Numbered from the stretch's first letter, positions 9,020 through 18,049 are shown. The stretch is 35,267 bases of DNA from an uncultured Desulfobulbaceae bacterium (GCA_945787445.1 CALZHT010000025.1:1-35267), one strand, 5' to 3'. Notes: generated by a model not told the origin, from the letters alone. Translations and numbers: made by a program.

Positions 9020-11758
9020 TTAGAGCTCCCGGCTCACTTCCTCGACAACAAAAACTTCGAGTACGTCGCCCACCTTGATGTCATTAAAGTTTTCTACGCC
9101 TATGCCACACTCGTATCCGCTAAGAACCTCCTTGGCATCGTCCTTGAAGCGCCTGAGAGATGAAATACTGCCGGTATATACGACCACACCGTCCCGAAGC
9201 AGGCGGACTTTGCCGTTGCGGATAATTTTGCCTTCGGAAACATAAGAGCCGGCAATGGTGCCGACCTTGGGAACGGTGAATGTTTCCCGCACTTCGGCGC
9301 TGCCGATAACCTTCTCGGCAAAGGTCGGTTCCAGCATGCCCGACATGGCTTTACGGATATCATCAATGGCGTGGTAGATGACGTCGTAATAGCGGATATC
9401 AACTTTTTCCGTCTTGGCCAGGTCCTGCACTTTGGTGTTCGGCCGCACATTGAAGCCGATAATGAGAGCTTCGGAAGCAGCGGCAAGAAGCACATCCGAC
9501 TCTACGATAGTGCCGGCCCCGTCATGGATGATCTTGACTCTAATCTCATCGGTGCTCAGTTCCTCGATGGCATTCCTAAAGGCTTCGAGGGTACCCTGAA
9601 CATCGGCGCGCAGGATGACACGCAGCTCTTTAACCTCTCCTTCCTGAAGCTTGTCAAACAGGTTGTCCAGAGATATCTTAGAGGTTATCGCCAATTCAGC
9701 TTCCCGGCTTTTCAATTGCCGGTGGGAACTAACGTTTTTGGCAAACTTTTCATCCGGCACCACCATAAACTCATCACCGGCCTGAGGCACGCCGCTCAAG
9801 CCTTGAACCTCGACCGGGATTGAAGGCCCGCCTTCCTGAACGTTTTCGCCTTTGTCACTGAACAGCGATCTCACCTTACCGAAATGTTTGCCTACCACAA
9901 AGGCGGCACCGACCTGCAAGGTTCCCTGTTGCACAAGAATGGTGGCCACCGGTCCGCGTCCCTTGTGCAGTTGGGCCTCAACAACTCGGCCCCGCGCCAT
10001 TCTTTTTGGATCTGCCTTGAGTTCCAGAATCTCGGCCTGCAATAAAATCTGCTCCAGCAGTTCCTCTATGCCGATATTTTTCTTTGCAGATGTCTCGCAA
10101 AAAATAGTATCACCGCCCCATTCCTCGGGTACCAGACCGAATTCGGCCAGCTCTCTCTTAACCCGATCAGGGTTTGCGTCATCTTTATCAATCTTATTGA
10201 CCGCCACAACGATGGGCACTTCCGCAGCCCTGGCATGATTGATTGCTTCTTTGGTTTGGTCCATAACGCCATCATCCGCTGCCACTACCAAAACAACAAC
10301 ATCGGTAACCTTGGCGCCCCTGGAACGCATTTCAGTAAAAGCGGCATGGCCAGGTGTATCGAGAAACACAACATCTCCCTTGGTGGAACGCACATAATGG
10401 GCGCCGATATGCTGGGTGATGCCGCCGGCCTCGCCTGCAGCCACATCGGTTTTGCGGATAGCGTCAAGAATGGAGGTCTTGCCGTGATCAACGTGGCCCA
10501 TTACCGTCACAACCGGAGGCCGGGCCATTTCTTCGCCCCCGCTTTCCTTTTCCTCAAGATCGAGAACGGTTTGCTCCTCTGTAACCCCCTGTTCTATTTC
10601 ATAGCCGAAATCCGCGGCAACAAGAGAGGCGGTGTCCACATCCAGGGCTTGGTTTACCGTTGCCATCACCCCTAGCTCCATAAGCTTGGCGATAATTTCA
10701 CTGGCCCTCACTCCCATTCTGTGTGCAATGTCGGCTACAGAAATAAATTCATATACTTTAATCCGTTTTTTAATGGCCTTGGTCTCCGCAACTTCGACCT
10801 CATGCAGCTGCTTGGCCTTCCTGGCTCCAGGCCGAGAGCCGCGGCCCACTCGTAAACCGGCAGGGATGCGGTCACCAAATTCGCCAATGTCCTCAATATC
10901 CATTTCCACCCGGCCTTTTCGCTTGCCGGGGCCTTTCCGCAAACGATCTCTGACGGTGGTATCCGGATGGAACTTTACAAGCCGCTTGCCCTTTTTTCCT
11001 TTGGCAGGGGCCTCCTGCTCCTTGGCCTCTTTTTGTTCGACCCCAACGGGTTCTACCGGAACTTGCGGGACTTTACCTTTGGCCTTGAAAGCCCTCTTCG
11101 GTTTAGGTTTGGGTTTCGGTTCCTCTTCTACTTGGGGTATATCAATGGCAGATTTTTTTATCACCCGGGCAAGGCCCTTGCGAGACTTTTCCGGCTTCGG
11201 TTTTGCTGCTTTCTTGGCAGGCGGCTCTTCAGTTTCAACCTCAGCACTTTCTATTTCTTTTGTTTCTGCTAGTTTCTTTGGCGCAACAGGCACTTCCCCT
11301 GCTGCTGCCTCCGTTTCCGGAGCCTCCTCAGGTTTTTTTCCAGGCTCTGTTTTTACAGGAACTTCTTCAAGAGGTAGCGCCTCCTTTTCAGTCTTGGCCG
11401 CAATTTCTTCTTCTGAAGGCACTGCTTCCAGCGGCTTCTCTTCAACCATGGCTTCTGGTGCGGATACTTCCTCTTCCGGTTTTTTCTCCGCTGGCACTTC
11501 CTGCGGTTGAGACACCTCCAAAGGCACGGCGCGCGTCCGACGCCGGATTATAGTGGTCTTTCCTTTGGTTTGGATCCTCTTCCTTTCAACCTGAGTTTCA
11601 ACGAGACCAAGTTTTTGGCGGACATCTTCAGCCTCGTGCTCTTCAAGCGAGGAACTGTGGGATTTGATACTGTATCCCATTTCCTTAAGTTTCTCAGTCA
11701 TAGCCTTGCTATCCATGCCAGCCTCTTTGGCCAACTCATAAACCCTGATTTTACCCAT
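9020..11758 (-). CDS. infB: Translation initiation factor IF-2
   Basis: IF-2 is the GTPase that brings fMet-tRNA to the 30S subunit and drives subunit joining. The ATG at 11758 ([12 protein letters not shown]) has GGAG six bases upstream and gives 912 residues. An N-terminal IF2_N domain (about 1-50) is followed by a long low-complexity Glu/Lys/Pro/Ala linker (about 60-270), a basic segment, and a second IF2_N domain (about 330-390). The GTPase follows with GHVDHGKTS (about 421-429), DTPGHAAF and NKID, and the C-terminal beta-barrels complete the factor. The long charged linker is usual for the family. A 23-codon upstream extension of the same frame lacks support. Confidence 0.97.
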   Translation of the reverse strand: MGKIRVYELAKEAGMDSKAMTEKLKEMGYSIKSHSSSLEEHEAEDVRQKLGLVETQVERKRIQTKGKTTIIRRRTRAVPLEVSQPQEVPAEKKPEEEVSAPEAMVEEKPLEAVPSEEEIAAKTEKEALPLEEVPVKTEPGKKPEEAPETEAAAGEVPVAPKKLAETKEIESAEVETEEPPAKKAAKPKPEKSRKGLARVIKKSAIDIPQVEEEPKPKPKPKRAFKAKGKVPQVPVEPVGVEQKEAKEQEAPAKGKKGKRLVKFHPDTTVRDRLRKGPGKRKGRVEMDIEDIGEFGDRIPAGLRVGRGSRPGARKAKQLHEVEVAETKAIKKRIKVYEFISVADIAHRMGVRASEIIAKLMELGVMATVNQALDVDTASLVAADFGYEIEQGVTEEQTVLDLEEKESGGEEMARPPVVTVMGHVDHGKTSILDAIRKTDVAAGEAGGITQHIGAHYVRSTKGDVVFLDTPGHAAFTEMRSRGAKVTDVVVLVVAADDGVMDQTKEAINHARAAEVPIVVAVNKIDKDDANPDRVKRELAEFGLVPEEWGGDTIFCETSAKKNIGIEELLEQILLQAEILELKADPKRMARGRVVEAQLHKGRGPVATILVQQGTLQVGAAFVVGKHFGKVRSLFSDKGENVQEGGPSIPVEVQGLSGVPQAGDEFMVVPDEKFAKNVSSHRQLKSREAELAITSKISLDNLFDKLQEGEVKELRVILRADVQGTLEAFRNAIEELSTDEIRVKIIHDGAGTIVESDVLLAAASEALIIGFNVRPNTKVQDLAKTEKVDIRYYDVIYHAIDDIRKAMSGMLEPTFAEKVIGSAEVRETFTVPKVGTIAGSYVSEGKIIRNGKVRLLRDGVVVYTGSISSLRRFKDDAKEVLSGYECGIGVENFNDIKVGDVLEVFVVEEVSREL

Positions 11759-11832
11759 TACAAACTCCAAATATCCTACAACGCTTCCTGATACCTTTAT
11801 ATAATTGAGTCGAATAGTCCTGAACAATTTTG

Positions 11833-12025
11833 TTGATCCCGCAAAAAGGCGGGAAAGCGGTTAACGTGCCATGTAATTCCAACTAGTACAACGTAATACA
11901 TCGATGAACTGGCAATAGCTTTGTAAGAAATCCCGGTTGAACTTATCGCCCGTTTCATCGCAAGAAATCAAGGTGGTCAACGCGTCCGCGTAGCAGACAA
12001 ATTGTATTTTTTGCGATTTCATCAA
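11833..12025 (-). repeat. Dispersed repeat element, copy A
   Basis: About 193 bases that match 13768-13965 at roughly 90% identity by eye, in the same orientation, 1.9 kb apart on the far side of nusA. Read on the minus strand, the element starts with TTGATGAAATCG, contains a CUGC-UAC-GCGG hairpin (GTCTGC/GCGGAC with one G-U pair), and ends in a CCCGC/GCGGG hairpin with a CTTTTT loop (11838-11853). There are no obvious target-site duplications or transposase. It is possibly a miniature mobile element or a repeated mini-gene. Confidence 0.8.
11861..12022 (-). CDS. Possible small protein (53 aa) inside repeat copy A
   Basis: A 54-codon frame starting ATG AAA TCG and ending at the TAA at 11861-11863. 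The ATG has AAGGA about six bases upstream. The product starts MKSQKIQFVCYADALTT, continues with ISCDETGDKFNRDF, and ends SWNYMAR. It is Cys-rich for its size (five Cys), with no signal peptide or membrane segment. I do not recognise it and assign no function. Copy B of the element has a stop at codon 4 and a +1 base near the end, and only three of about eleven substitutions are silent. Coding is therefore possible but not supported by conservation. Another frame of the element is also open in both copies. Confidence 0.3.
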   Translation of the reverse strand: MKSQKIQFVCYADALTTLISCDETGDKFNRDFLQSYCQFIDVLRCTSWNYMAR

Positions 12026-12282
12026 TTTTCCTTGTTATTACAAATCTTCTAAAAAACATTGTTCCTGCAGTATTACGGTTGTCACCCTTGCCTCTGTTTT
12101 GAGGGCTTTCAACCACATTGCCTTGCATCAAATGCTAAACAGACTATTTTTAATTTTCCTTTACAGCTCCATCAATAATACACCTTCATTTCTGAAACTC
12201 TATCCATTAGCAGCTGTAAGAAAAAAATACAGTTCTAAAATTACTACTATTTCGCACACCTTGGAAATCCAGGCGCACCATC

Positions 12283-13581
12283 TCAGGAAACCTCGTCTTC
12301 TGATTCTGCCGCCTGTTTTTCTTCTTGGCCATCATTTTTTGGTGCTTCAGCCGCACGAGTCTTGGCAGCTTCAATGATCTTTGCAGCCAATTCCTCGTCA
12401 ATTTCTCCCAGGGAAGTCAATTCTTCAAGCGACGCTGCTGCAAGTTCCTGGACAGAGGCAAAGCCTCCGTCATATAACACGTCTGCCAACTTCTCACCCA
12501 CTTCTTCCAGTTCCAGGAGAGACTGGTAGCCTTCCTCCATGAGCTTTGCATACTTCGCTTCACTTTTCACATCAATCTTCCAGCTCAGCAACTGAGAGGC
12601 AAGGCGGACATTCTGCCCCTGGCGACCGATGGCGAGGGAAAGTTGATCATCCGGTGCAACCACAAGCAAAGTTTTATTTTCCTCGTCGACCACTACCAGA
12701 GAGATCTGGGCAGGGGCCAAGGCATTGGAAACAAACCGAGCCGGATCAGGACTCCATGGCACGATATCAATTTTTTCACCTTGCAGTTCCTGCACTACAT
12801 TTTGTACCCTTGAGCCTTTCATACCCACGCAGGCACCCACTGGATCAACATCAGTTTCGGTTGAGGTGACGGCAATCTTTGCCCGGGAACCAGGCTCGCG
12901 GGTCACACCCATTATCTTAACAATACTCTCTGCAATTTCAGGCACTTCCAGACTAAAAAGTTTTTCCAAAAACTCGTTGCATGTGCGGCTTAAAACAAGT
13001 TGAGGTTCTTTGGAGGTTTGTCTTACATCCAAAAGATACGCGCGAATTCGGTCTCCCTGACGGTATGATCTGCGGGGCATCTGTTCATTAACCGGGAGAA
13101 TTGCATCGGTCCGACCAAGATTGACAATAATATTGCCCCGCTCAAAACGCTGAACGATGCCATTTATTACTTCACCCTTGCGGTCCTTATAAAGGTCATA
13201 CACCACATCCCGTTCCGCATCCTTCATCTTTTGAATAATGACTTGCTTGGCTGACTGCGCCGCAATTCTCCCGAGGTCGGAAACATTTTCCATCTTTGTG
13301 CCGATATCATCGTGCAGTTGGACTTCAGGATCGAACATCTTAGCTTCTTCAAGCGATATCTCCGTCTGTTCATCCTTGACCTTGTCCACCACGGTCCGGA
13401 ACTGAAAAAGCTCCACTTCGCCAAGCTCATCATTATACCGAGCCTCAAGATCCCGCCGCGATCCGAAACTTTTCCTGGCTGCAGAAATAACAGCCTCCTC
13501 AAGGGCCTCAACTAAAAGCTCTCGGTCAATTCCTTTATCTCTGCTTATCTGATCAATAATTCTCTTTAAATCTGACAGCAT
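12283..13581 (-). CDS. nusA: Transcription termination/antitermination factor NusA
   Basis: A 433-residue NusA, which binds RNA polymerase and nascent RNA to modulate pausing, termination and antitermination. An N-terminal RNAP-binding domain (about 1-125) is followed by an S1 domain (GEVINGIVQRFERGNIIVNL), KH1 with VGMKGSRVQNVVQEL, and KH2 with LAIGRQGQNVRLASQL. A short C-terminal helix-hairpin-helix-like region (LLELEEVGEKLADVLYDGG) precedes a Glu/Ala-rich tail. The ATG at 13581 has GGAG eight bases upstream; the 23 codons before it in frame look random. It is separated from rimP by 379 bases carrying repeat sequences, unlike the near-contiguous arrangement in many bacteria. Confidence 0.96.
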   Translation of the reverse strand: MLSDLKRIIDQISRDKGIDRELLVEALEEAVISAARKSFGSRRDLEARYNDELGEVELFQFRTVVDKVKDEQTEISLEEAKMFDPEVQLHDDIGTKMENVSDLGRIAAQSAKQVIIQKMKDAERDVVYDLYKDRKGEVINGIVQRFERGNIIVNLGRTDAILPVNEQMPRRSYRQGDRIRAYLLDVRQTSKEPQLVLSRTCNEFLEKLFSLEVPEIAESIVKIMGVTREPGSRAKIAVTSTETDVDPVGACVGMKGSRVQNVVQELQGEKIDIVPWSPDPARFVSNALAPAQISLVVVDEENKTLLVVAPDDQLSLAIGRQGQNVRLASQLLSWKIDVKSEAKYAKLMEEGYQSLLELEEVGEKLADVLYDGGFASVQELAAASLEELTSLGEIDEELAAKIIEAAKTRAAEAPKNDGQEEKQAAESEDEVS

Positions 13582-13960
13582 CACACCATCTCCACAACAA
13601 CTTTGCCCTTCCCAATCCTGAAGTTGTGCTTTGGTTTGGGAAACGTTCAATTATGATAAACCCGAAAAATTCGGGAACACGGCTCCTATGCCATGTGATT
13701 TCAACTTTTTACAATATACTATTTCAGTAAATTTGTAGTTTTTTCAAAATGTTAGCAGTATCAAAACTTGATAATCCCTCAAAAAGTAGGGAAAGCGGTT
13801 AACGTGCCATGTAATTTCAAGTAGTTACAGCGTAATACATCGATGAACTGGCAATTACTTTGTAAGAAATCCCGGCTGTACTTATCGCCCGTTTCATCGC
13901 AAGAAATAAAAGTGGTCAACGCGTCCGCGTAGCAGACAAATCGTATTTTTTACGATTTCA
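13582..13960. other. 379-bp gap between rimP and nusA filled by repeat sequence
   Basis: The gap contains repeat copy B (13768-13965) directly beside a degenerate partial copy C (13654-13719). The remaining ~120 bases are AT-rich with no reading frame. I see no convincing promoter, so nusA is probably transcribed through the repeats from rimP. Confidence 0.7.
13654..13719 (-). repeat. Degenerate partial copy C of the repeat element
   Basis: About 65 bases resemble only the distal end of copies A and B. The shared core is TTGAAATCACATGGCA, then CCG, TTCCC, a T-rich loop and GGG. The end hairpin here is CCCGAA/TTCGGG (13661-13675), a different but still paired stem. It lies about 50 bases from copy B in the same orientation. 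Confidence 0.55.
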
Positions 13961-13965
13961 TCAAA
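13768..13965 (-). repeat. Dispersed repeat element, copy B
   Basis: About 198 bases matching 11833-12025. On the minus strand the element begins at the very end of rimP: the rimP stop TGA overlaps the element's ATG (TGATG). The mini-frame is broken by TAA at codon 4 and by one extra base near its end, so this copy is decayed as a gene. The terminal hairpin is CCCT/AGGG (13776-13791). An AAATCGTA/TACGATTT hairpin near the element start is perfect here and imperfect in copy A. Confidence 0.8.
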
Positions 13966-14443
13966 TCTCAATTACCAGCTTCGCCTTCACGATAGTAGTA
14001 TATGGAATTACTACCTTGCCCTGCTCAGTGGCCAACCGGACAGTATCGTCATCGGCATCTTCTATGCTGCCCTCCCAATTAAGTTTTTCCAAGAGAGGCA
14101 CTCTCACGGTCACCCGCACTTTTTCTCCCCGTGACCTGGCAAAATCCCTTTTATTTTTAAGGGGCCGGTCCAGACCAGGAGATGAGACTTCCAAATGATA
14201 GGAATGCTCAATCAAGTCCTCAACTTCGAGGAGATGCTCCACCTCCCGACTGACGCGGGCACAATCATCAATTGTGATTCCATCTTCTCTATAGATTAAC
14301 AGCCGCAGGACCAGGCCGATGGGCTCCCCCCTAAACTGCACCTCGACCAATTCAAAGCCAAGGTCCTCAATTACGGGCTCGACAAGCTTGGTTACAGCTT
14401 CGATCACCTGGGTATTATTTGAGCCTGCAGTGCTTTTTTTCAT
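13961..14443 (-). CDS. rimP: Ribosome maturation factor RimP
   Basis: A 160-residue RimP (YhbC), needed for 30S maturation. Family segments are VEPVIEDLGFELVEVQF, ITIDDCARVSREVEHLLEVEDLI, YHLEVSSPGLDRPLK and a C-terminal SH3-like domain ending VIPYTTIVKAKLVIEI. The ATG at 14443 (MKKSTAGSN) has GAGG nine bases upstream; an ATG 15 bases earlier has no ribosome-binding site. The stop codon overlaps the first bases of repeat copy B. The gene is followed by nusA and infB and preceded by tRNA-Gly with a terminator-like leader. Confidence 0.94.
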   Translation of the reverse strand: MKKSTAGSNNTQVIEAVTKLVEPVIEDLGFELVEVQFRGEPIGLVLRLLIYREDGITIDDCARVSREVEHLLEVEDLIEHSYHLEVSSPGLDRPLKNKRDFARSRGEKVRVTVRVPLLEKLNWEGSIEDADDDTVRLATEQGKVVIPYTTIVKAKLVIEI

Positions 14444-14593
14444 ATACAAAGACCTCATACCAATTCACGTTCAAATTCTAACTTTATCGGCTGCGTCTTC
14501 GGCTTCCTCGATCCGCCGCGGCGGACCTCCAGGACCTCCTCCTTGCCGACTTGTTACCTCTTTGAATGTACCTTGGTATCAAGAGAGCCAAGA

Positions 14594-14624
14594 ATAAAAA
14601 AAAAGCGGGTGCTCAACCCACTTT
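14594..14624 (-). terminator. Intrinsic terminator / attenuator in the rimP leader
   Basis: On the minus strand AAAGTGGGT and ACCCGCTTT pair (9 bp with one G-U) around a TGAGC loop, running directly into nine T residues. This is a strong intrinsic terminator between tRNA-Gly (14709) and rimP (14443). It could end the tRNA transcript, or act as a read-through attenuator, as reported for rimP-nusA leaders in other bacteria. A separate rimP promoter was not clear. Confidence 0.75.
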
Positions 14625-14708
14625 CCTCCCAGTCACAAAAGTCTTTTTCAGGAGTAAAAAAACGGCTCAACATCCCTTATTGGACGCGGCCGTTGCAAGC
14701 AATGAGCT

Positions 14709-14784
14709 TGGAGCGGACAACGGGATTCGAACCCGCGGCACCAAGCTTGGGAAGCTTGTACTCTACCAGCTGAGCTATGTCCGC
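14709..14784 (-). tRNA. tRNA-Gly (anticodon CCC)
   Basis: A complete cloverleaf: acceptor GCGGACA/TGTCCGC, D stem GCTC, anticodon stem CAAGC/GCTTG around TTCCCAA with anticodon CCC (reads GGG), T arm GCGGG-TTCGAAT-CCCGT, discriminator T, and an encoded CCA (14709-14711). It is the first gene upstream of rimP, comparable to the tRNA gene heading the E. coli metY-rimP-nusA-infB operon. Confidence 0.96.
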
Positions 14785-14797
14785 TCAACACAAAAGC

Positions 14798-14825
14798 ACT
14801 ATACAGCAATATTCATTCTTGTCAA
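14798..14825 (-). promoter_or_regulatory. Sigma-70-type promoter for tRNA-Gly
   Basis: On the minus strand TTGACA (14825-14820) and TATAGT (14803-14798) are separated by 16 bases. The tRNA 5' end is 14 bases past the -10 box. It may also feed rimP if the following terminator is read through. Confidence 0.75.
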
Positions 14826-15026
14826 GAACACCCTTTTCTTCACGTCATATTTTTGTAAGGACTCCTGAAAGAATTTCGTAGGGACTCTGGGAAAAGGATA
14901 ACAAAGCAACCATGCAGGGAGGAATTCACCGCAGTGAAATAGAGTATTACGGCAGGAACGGACGATACAGCCGGTAGAGTTGCGGCTTAATTAAACATAT
15001 CAGCAGGCTCGGATATAAAAATACAA

Positions 15027-16448
15027 TTACAGAATTGCCTTTACGGCAGTGGAAGCAACTTCAATTATCCGTGCCGGGGCAAGGCCCATAAAGATGATGA
15101 TCACCATCAACGAAACGCTCAAGGCCTTTGTCATCCCATCCACATCAACCATGGGTTGATCTTCAGGATCACTGGCATAGGTTATACGTACCACGGAGAG
15201 ATAATAGTAAATAGAAATTGCCGTATTGAGGGCTGCCAAAATGACCAAGGGCAGGTGTCCTTCGCGCAAGGCGCCTGTCAACAGCATGAATTTGCCCATG
15301 AACCCGACAAATGGTGGTATTCCGGCAAGGGCGAACATACCGACCGCCAAGGTCAAAGCAAGCATTGGCGCCCTTTTGTGTAAACCGCTCAAGTCTTCGA
15401 TCAATACATTTTCCCCGTTCCGGGATACCTTGCAGATCACCAAGAAACAGGCAAGATTCATTACCAGGTAACCAACGATATAATACATTGCCGTGGCGTA
15501 CCCCGTCTCCTTCAAGGTGATCAAACCCAAGAGAACATAGCCGGCATGGGCAATACCGGAAAATCCGAGCATCCGCTTAATATCCTTCTGCACCAAGGCT
15601 ATGAGATTGCCGTAGAACATGGAACAAACAGCAAGCACCATAAGCATGGTTATGATGGTTTTGCCTTCAGGGGCAGCCAAAACGGCTATACGTATCAACA
15701 TGGCAACCGCAGCGATCTTGGGTACAGAGGCGATAAACGCGGTCGTCTCGTTAGAAGCACCCTCATAGACATCCGGCACCCAAAAATGAAACGGAAACAC
15801 CGCCAGCTTAAAGAAGAAACCGCCCATAACCATTGCAATGCCAACGATGACCGCTGGCTGGTCGTACATGGCATGCAGTCTTGGAATCAATTCATTAAGG
15901 TAGGTGGTTCCGGTGAGGCCAAAGAGGTAACTCATCCCGAAAAGCATCACCCCGGTGGCCACCACACCGAACAATATATATTTGATGGCCGATTCCATTT
16001 GGTAACGGAGACCGCCATGGTCGTCCCGCATGGGTACCAGCAAATATAAGGAATAGGAAGAGAGTTCCAGGGCAACAAACAAGGTTAAAAGTTCTACACT
16101 GCTGACCAGCATGATAAGCCCCATGGTGCTCAGCAATAAAAAGAGATAGTATTCGGCCTTCACATTCTGCTCAATTCCCTTAAGTTCCCTGCCGAAAAGC
16201 ACGACAACGAGAAGACCAAAGGACATGATGATTTTGAACAGCTGGGAGAATGGGTCAATTTTATAGGCGCTGAAGAACAATTCCCCGGTCAGGTCCTTGC
16301 ACCCCATGCAAATCAGAATATTGACAACAGCAATGGAGATTATGATATTCCGCGCTGTTTTTGCGTTTGATGAGCCCAAACTCACAAAAAACAAAACCAA
16401 ACAACCCAGGAGGAGAAATAATTCTGGAGCGAATAACATGACTTTCAT
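15027..16448 (-). CDS. nuoN: NADH-quinone oxidoreductase subunit N
   Basis: A 473-residue antiporter-like membrane subunit of complex I with about 14 predicted helices. Conserved pump residues are visible: the TM5 Glu in LFVALELSSYS, the TM7 Lys nine residues before W in FKLAVFPFHFWVPD, the TM8 Lys in SVPKIAAV and the TM12 Lys in FMGKFMLL. It is the last gene of the nuo operon. The start has GGAAGG seven bases upstream. No clear terminator was found in the 242 bases before tRNA-Gly. Confidence 0.95.
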   Translation of the reverse strand: MKVMLFAPELFLLLGCLVLFFVSLGSSNAKTARNIIISIAVVNILICMGCKDLTGELFFSAYKIDPFSQLFKIIMSFGLLVVVLFGRELKGIEQNVKAEYYLFLLLSTMGLIMLVSSVELLTLFVALELSSYSLYLLVPMRDDHGGLRYQMESAIKYILFGVVATGVMLFGMSYLFGLTGTTYLNELIPRLHAMYDQPAVIVGIAMVMGGFFFKLAVFPFHFWVPDVYEGASNETTAFIASVPKIAAVAMLIRIAVLAAPEGKTIITMLMVLAVCSMFYGNLIALVQKDIKRMLGFSGIAHAGYVLLGLITLKETGYATAMYYIVGYLVMNLACFLVICKVSRNGENVLIEDLSGLHKRAPMLALTLAVGMFALAGIPPFVGFMGKFMLLTGALREGHLPLVILAALNTAISIYYYLSVVRITYASDPEDQPMVDVDGMTKALSVSLMVIIIFMGLAPARIIEVASTAVKAIL

Positions 16449-16497
16449 ATTGATGCCTTCCGTTGGTCAATGATTAACATATCGAGACAACCGCCAT

Positions 16498-18030
16498 TTA
16501 CGGAATCAAACTGGCCATTGTTGTGGCGCCGTGCGAAGCGGCATTGACCTGTTCAATGAGATGATGCACACTGGTATGCATTACGTCTAAAAATGGGCTC
16601 GGTCCAAGCCCTATCCAAAACACAAACAGCAGAAGAGGCGCCAAAGTAATCACTTCCCGTGCATCCAGATCAAACAGATAGGACTGGTCCGGATTCTTGG
16701 TGCCGCCCCATACCACTTTCTGCAACATACGGAGCATATAGGCTGCAGCCAATACTGCACCGGGAATAGCGAAACTTGCTATGAGTGTCGAATGGGTGAA
16801 CCCCCCTGCCAATACTAAAAATTCACCGACAAAGGAGTTAGTGCCTGGAAAAGCAAGGGATGAAAGCGAGAAAAAGCCAAGAAATATGACATAGAGCGGC
16901 ATAAACTTCCCCACCCCGGTTGCCATGGCAAGTTCGCGGCTGTGGGTGCGTTCATAGATCATGCCAACCATGAGGAATAGGGCGCCGGTGGTTACGCCGT
17001 GGTTGATCATCTGCAGCATCGCCCCTTCAATCCCGTTTTTATTGAGGACGAAGATGCCCAGGGTGACGAAGCCCATGTGGCCCACACTGGAATAGGCCAC
17101 AAGTTTTTTCATATCGCTCTGGGCCAGGGCGGTGAAACCGCCATACAGGATGCCGGCGATGGAAAGCCACAAGATATAGGGCATAAAGGTAAAGGTGGCA
17201 TCAGGGGTGATGGGCAGGCAAAACCGCAAAAAGCCGTAGGTTCCCATCTTCAGTAAGACACTGGCCAGCACCACACTGCCGGCGGTGGGGGCTTCAACGT
17301 GGGCTGCCGGCAACCATGTATGGAACGGAAACATCGGCACTTTGATGGCAAAGGCCAGGAAAAAGGCAAGAAACACCCAAAACTGAAAGACAGTGGAGTA
17401 GCCTTGGCCCATCATATTGGGGATACTGAAGGATCCGGTCTTCAGGTACAGGGCAATGAGGGCCACCAGAAGCATTACTGAACCGGCCAGGGTGTACAGG
17501 AAGAACTTAATGGAGGCGTAAGTCTTTCTCGGCCCGCCCCATACGGCAATGAGCAGATACATGGGAATCAGCATGGCCTCCCACAAAATATAGAAAAGCA
17601 CGAAATCAAGAGCCATAAAAACACCCAGCATGGACGTTTCCATGATGAGCAGGCAGATCATGAACTCCTTCACTCTTTTCTGAATGTATTTCCATGATCC
17701 CAATACACAAAGGGGCATGAGCAAGGTGGTCATCAACACCAGCAGCAGGCTGATGCCGTCAATACCCAAGGTATACCAGATATCAAGGCCGGGGAACCAG
17801 GCATGGTGTTCGCCGAATTGGTATTTTGGCGTGGTTGGGTCAAAACCCCAATATAGCGGTAAAGATATCACCGCATTAGCTACCGTCACCACCAGGGCAA
17901 AATAGCGTACCGCGTTATCATTGTTGATAAACAACAAAACCAATGATCCTAATACAGGCAGAAAAATAATGATGCTTAAAATGCCGATATCGAAAAATTT
18001 ATAACTTTCGTTTATTAAGAGAAAATCCAT
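16498..18030 (-). CDS. nuoM: NADH-quinone oxidoreductase subunit M
   Basis: A 510-residue antiporter-like subunit. It shows the TM5 Glu in YILWEAMLIPMYLL, the TM7 Lys in AIKVPMFPFHTWLP, a Lys in LLKMGTYGFLR and the NuoM-type TM12 Glu in SFVGEFLVLAGG. Length and motifs are canonical. It lies 49 bases before nuoN and 19 bases after the NuoL-like gene. Confidence 0.96.
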   Translation of the reverse strand: MDFLLINESYKFFDIGILSIIIFLPVLGSLVLLFINNDNAVRYFALVVTVANAVISLPLYWGFDPTTPKYQFGEHHAWFPGLDIWYTLGIDGISLLLVLMTTLLMPLCVLGSWKYIQKRVKEFMICLLIMETSMLGVFMALDFVLFYILWEAMLIPMYLLIAVWGGPRKTYASIKFFLYTLAGSVMLLVALIALYLKTGSFSIPNMMGQGYSTVFQFWVFLAFFLAFAIKVPMFPFHTWLPAAHVEAPTAGSVVLASVLLKMGTYGFLRFCLPITPDATFTFMPYILWLSIAGILYGGFTALAQSDMKKLVAYSSVGHMGFVTLGIFVLNKNGIEGAMLQMINHGVTTGALFLMVGMIYERTHSRELAMATGVGKFMPLYVIFLGFFSLSSLAFPGTNSFVGEFLVLAGGFTHSTLIASFAIPGAVLAAAYMLRMLQKVVWGGTKNPDQSYLFDLDAREVITLAPLLLFVFWIGLGPSPFLDVMHTSVHHLIEQVNAASHGATTMASLIP

Positions 18031-18049
18031 GAATTATGACCTCATCATA

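Larger units (their letters stand above)
11759..12282. other. 524-bp gap between nusA and infB
   Basis: No long gene lies here. Bases 11833-12025 hold copy A of a repeated element with a 53-codon reading frame, annotated separately. On the minus strand, bases 12026-12282 downstream of the nusA stop are AT-rich with many stops, and I see no gene, strong promoter or terminator. No ylxR (DUF448) or L7Ae-like gene, which often sit between nusA and infB in other bacteria, is present. Confidence 0.7.

Noticed and set aside
10632-11510. 292-codon plus-strand frame opposite infB
   Set aside because: It is the Ser/Ala/Gly-rich shadow of the IF-2 low-complexity linker on the opposite strand.
14469-14571. 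Minus-strand frame reading SRQGGGPGGPPRRIEEAEDAADKVRI before rimP
   Set aside because: Protein-like composition, but it has no start codon after the upstream stop; more likely GC-rich leader sequence.
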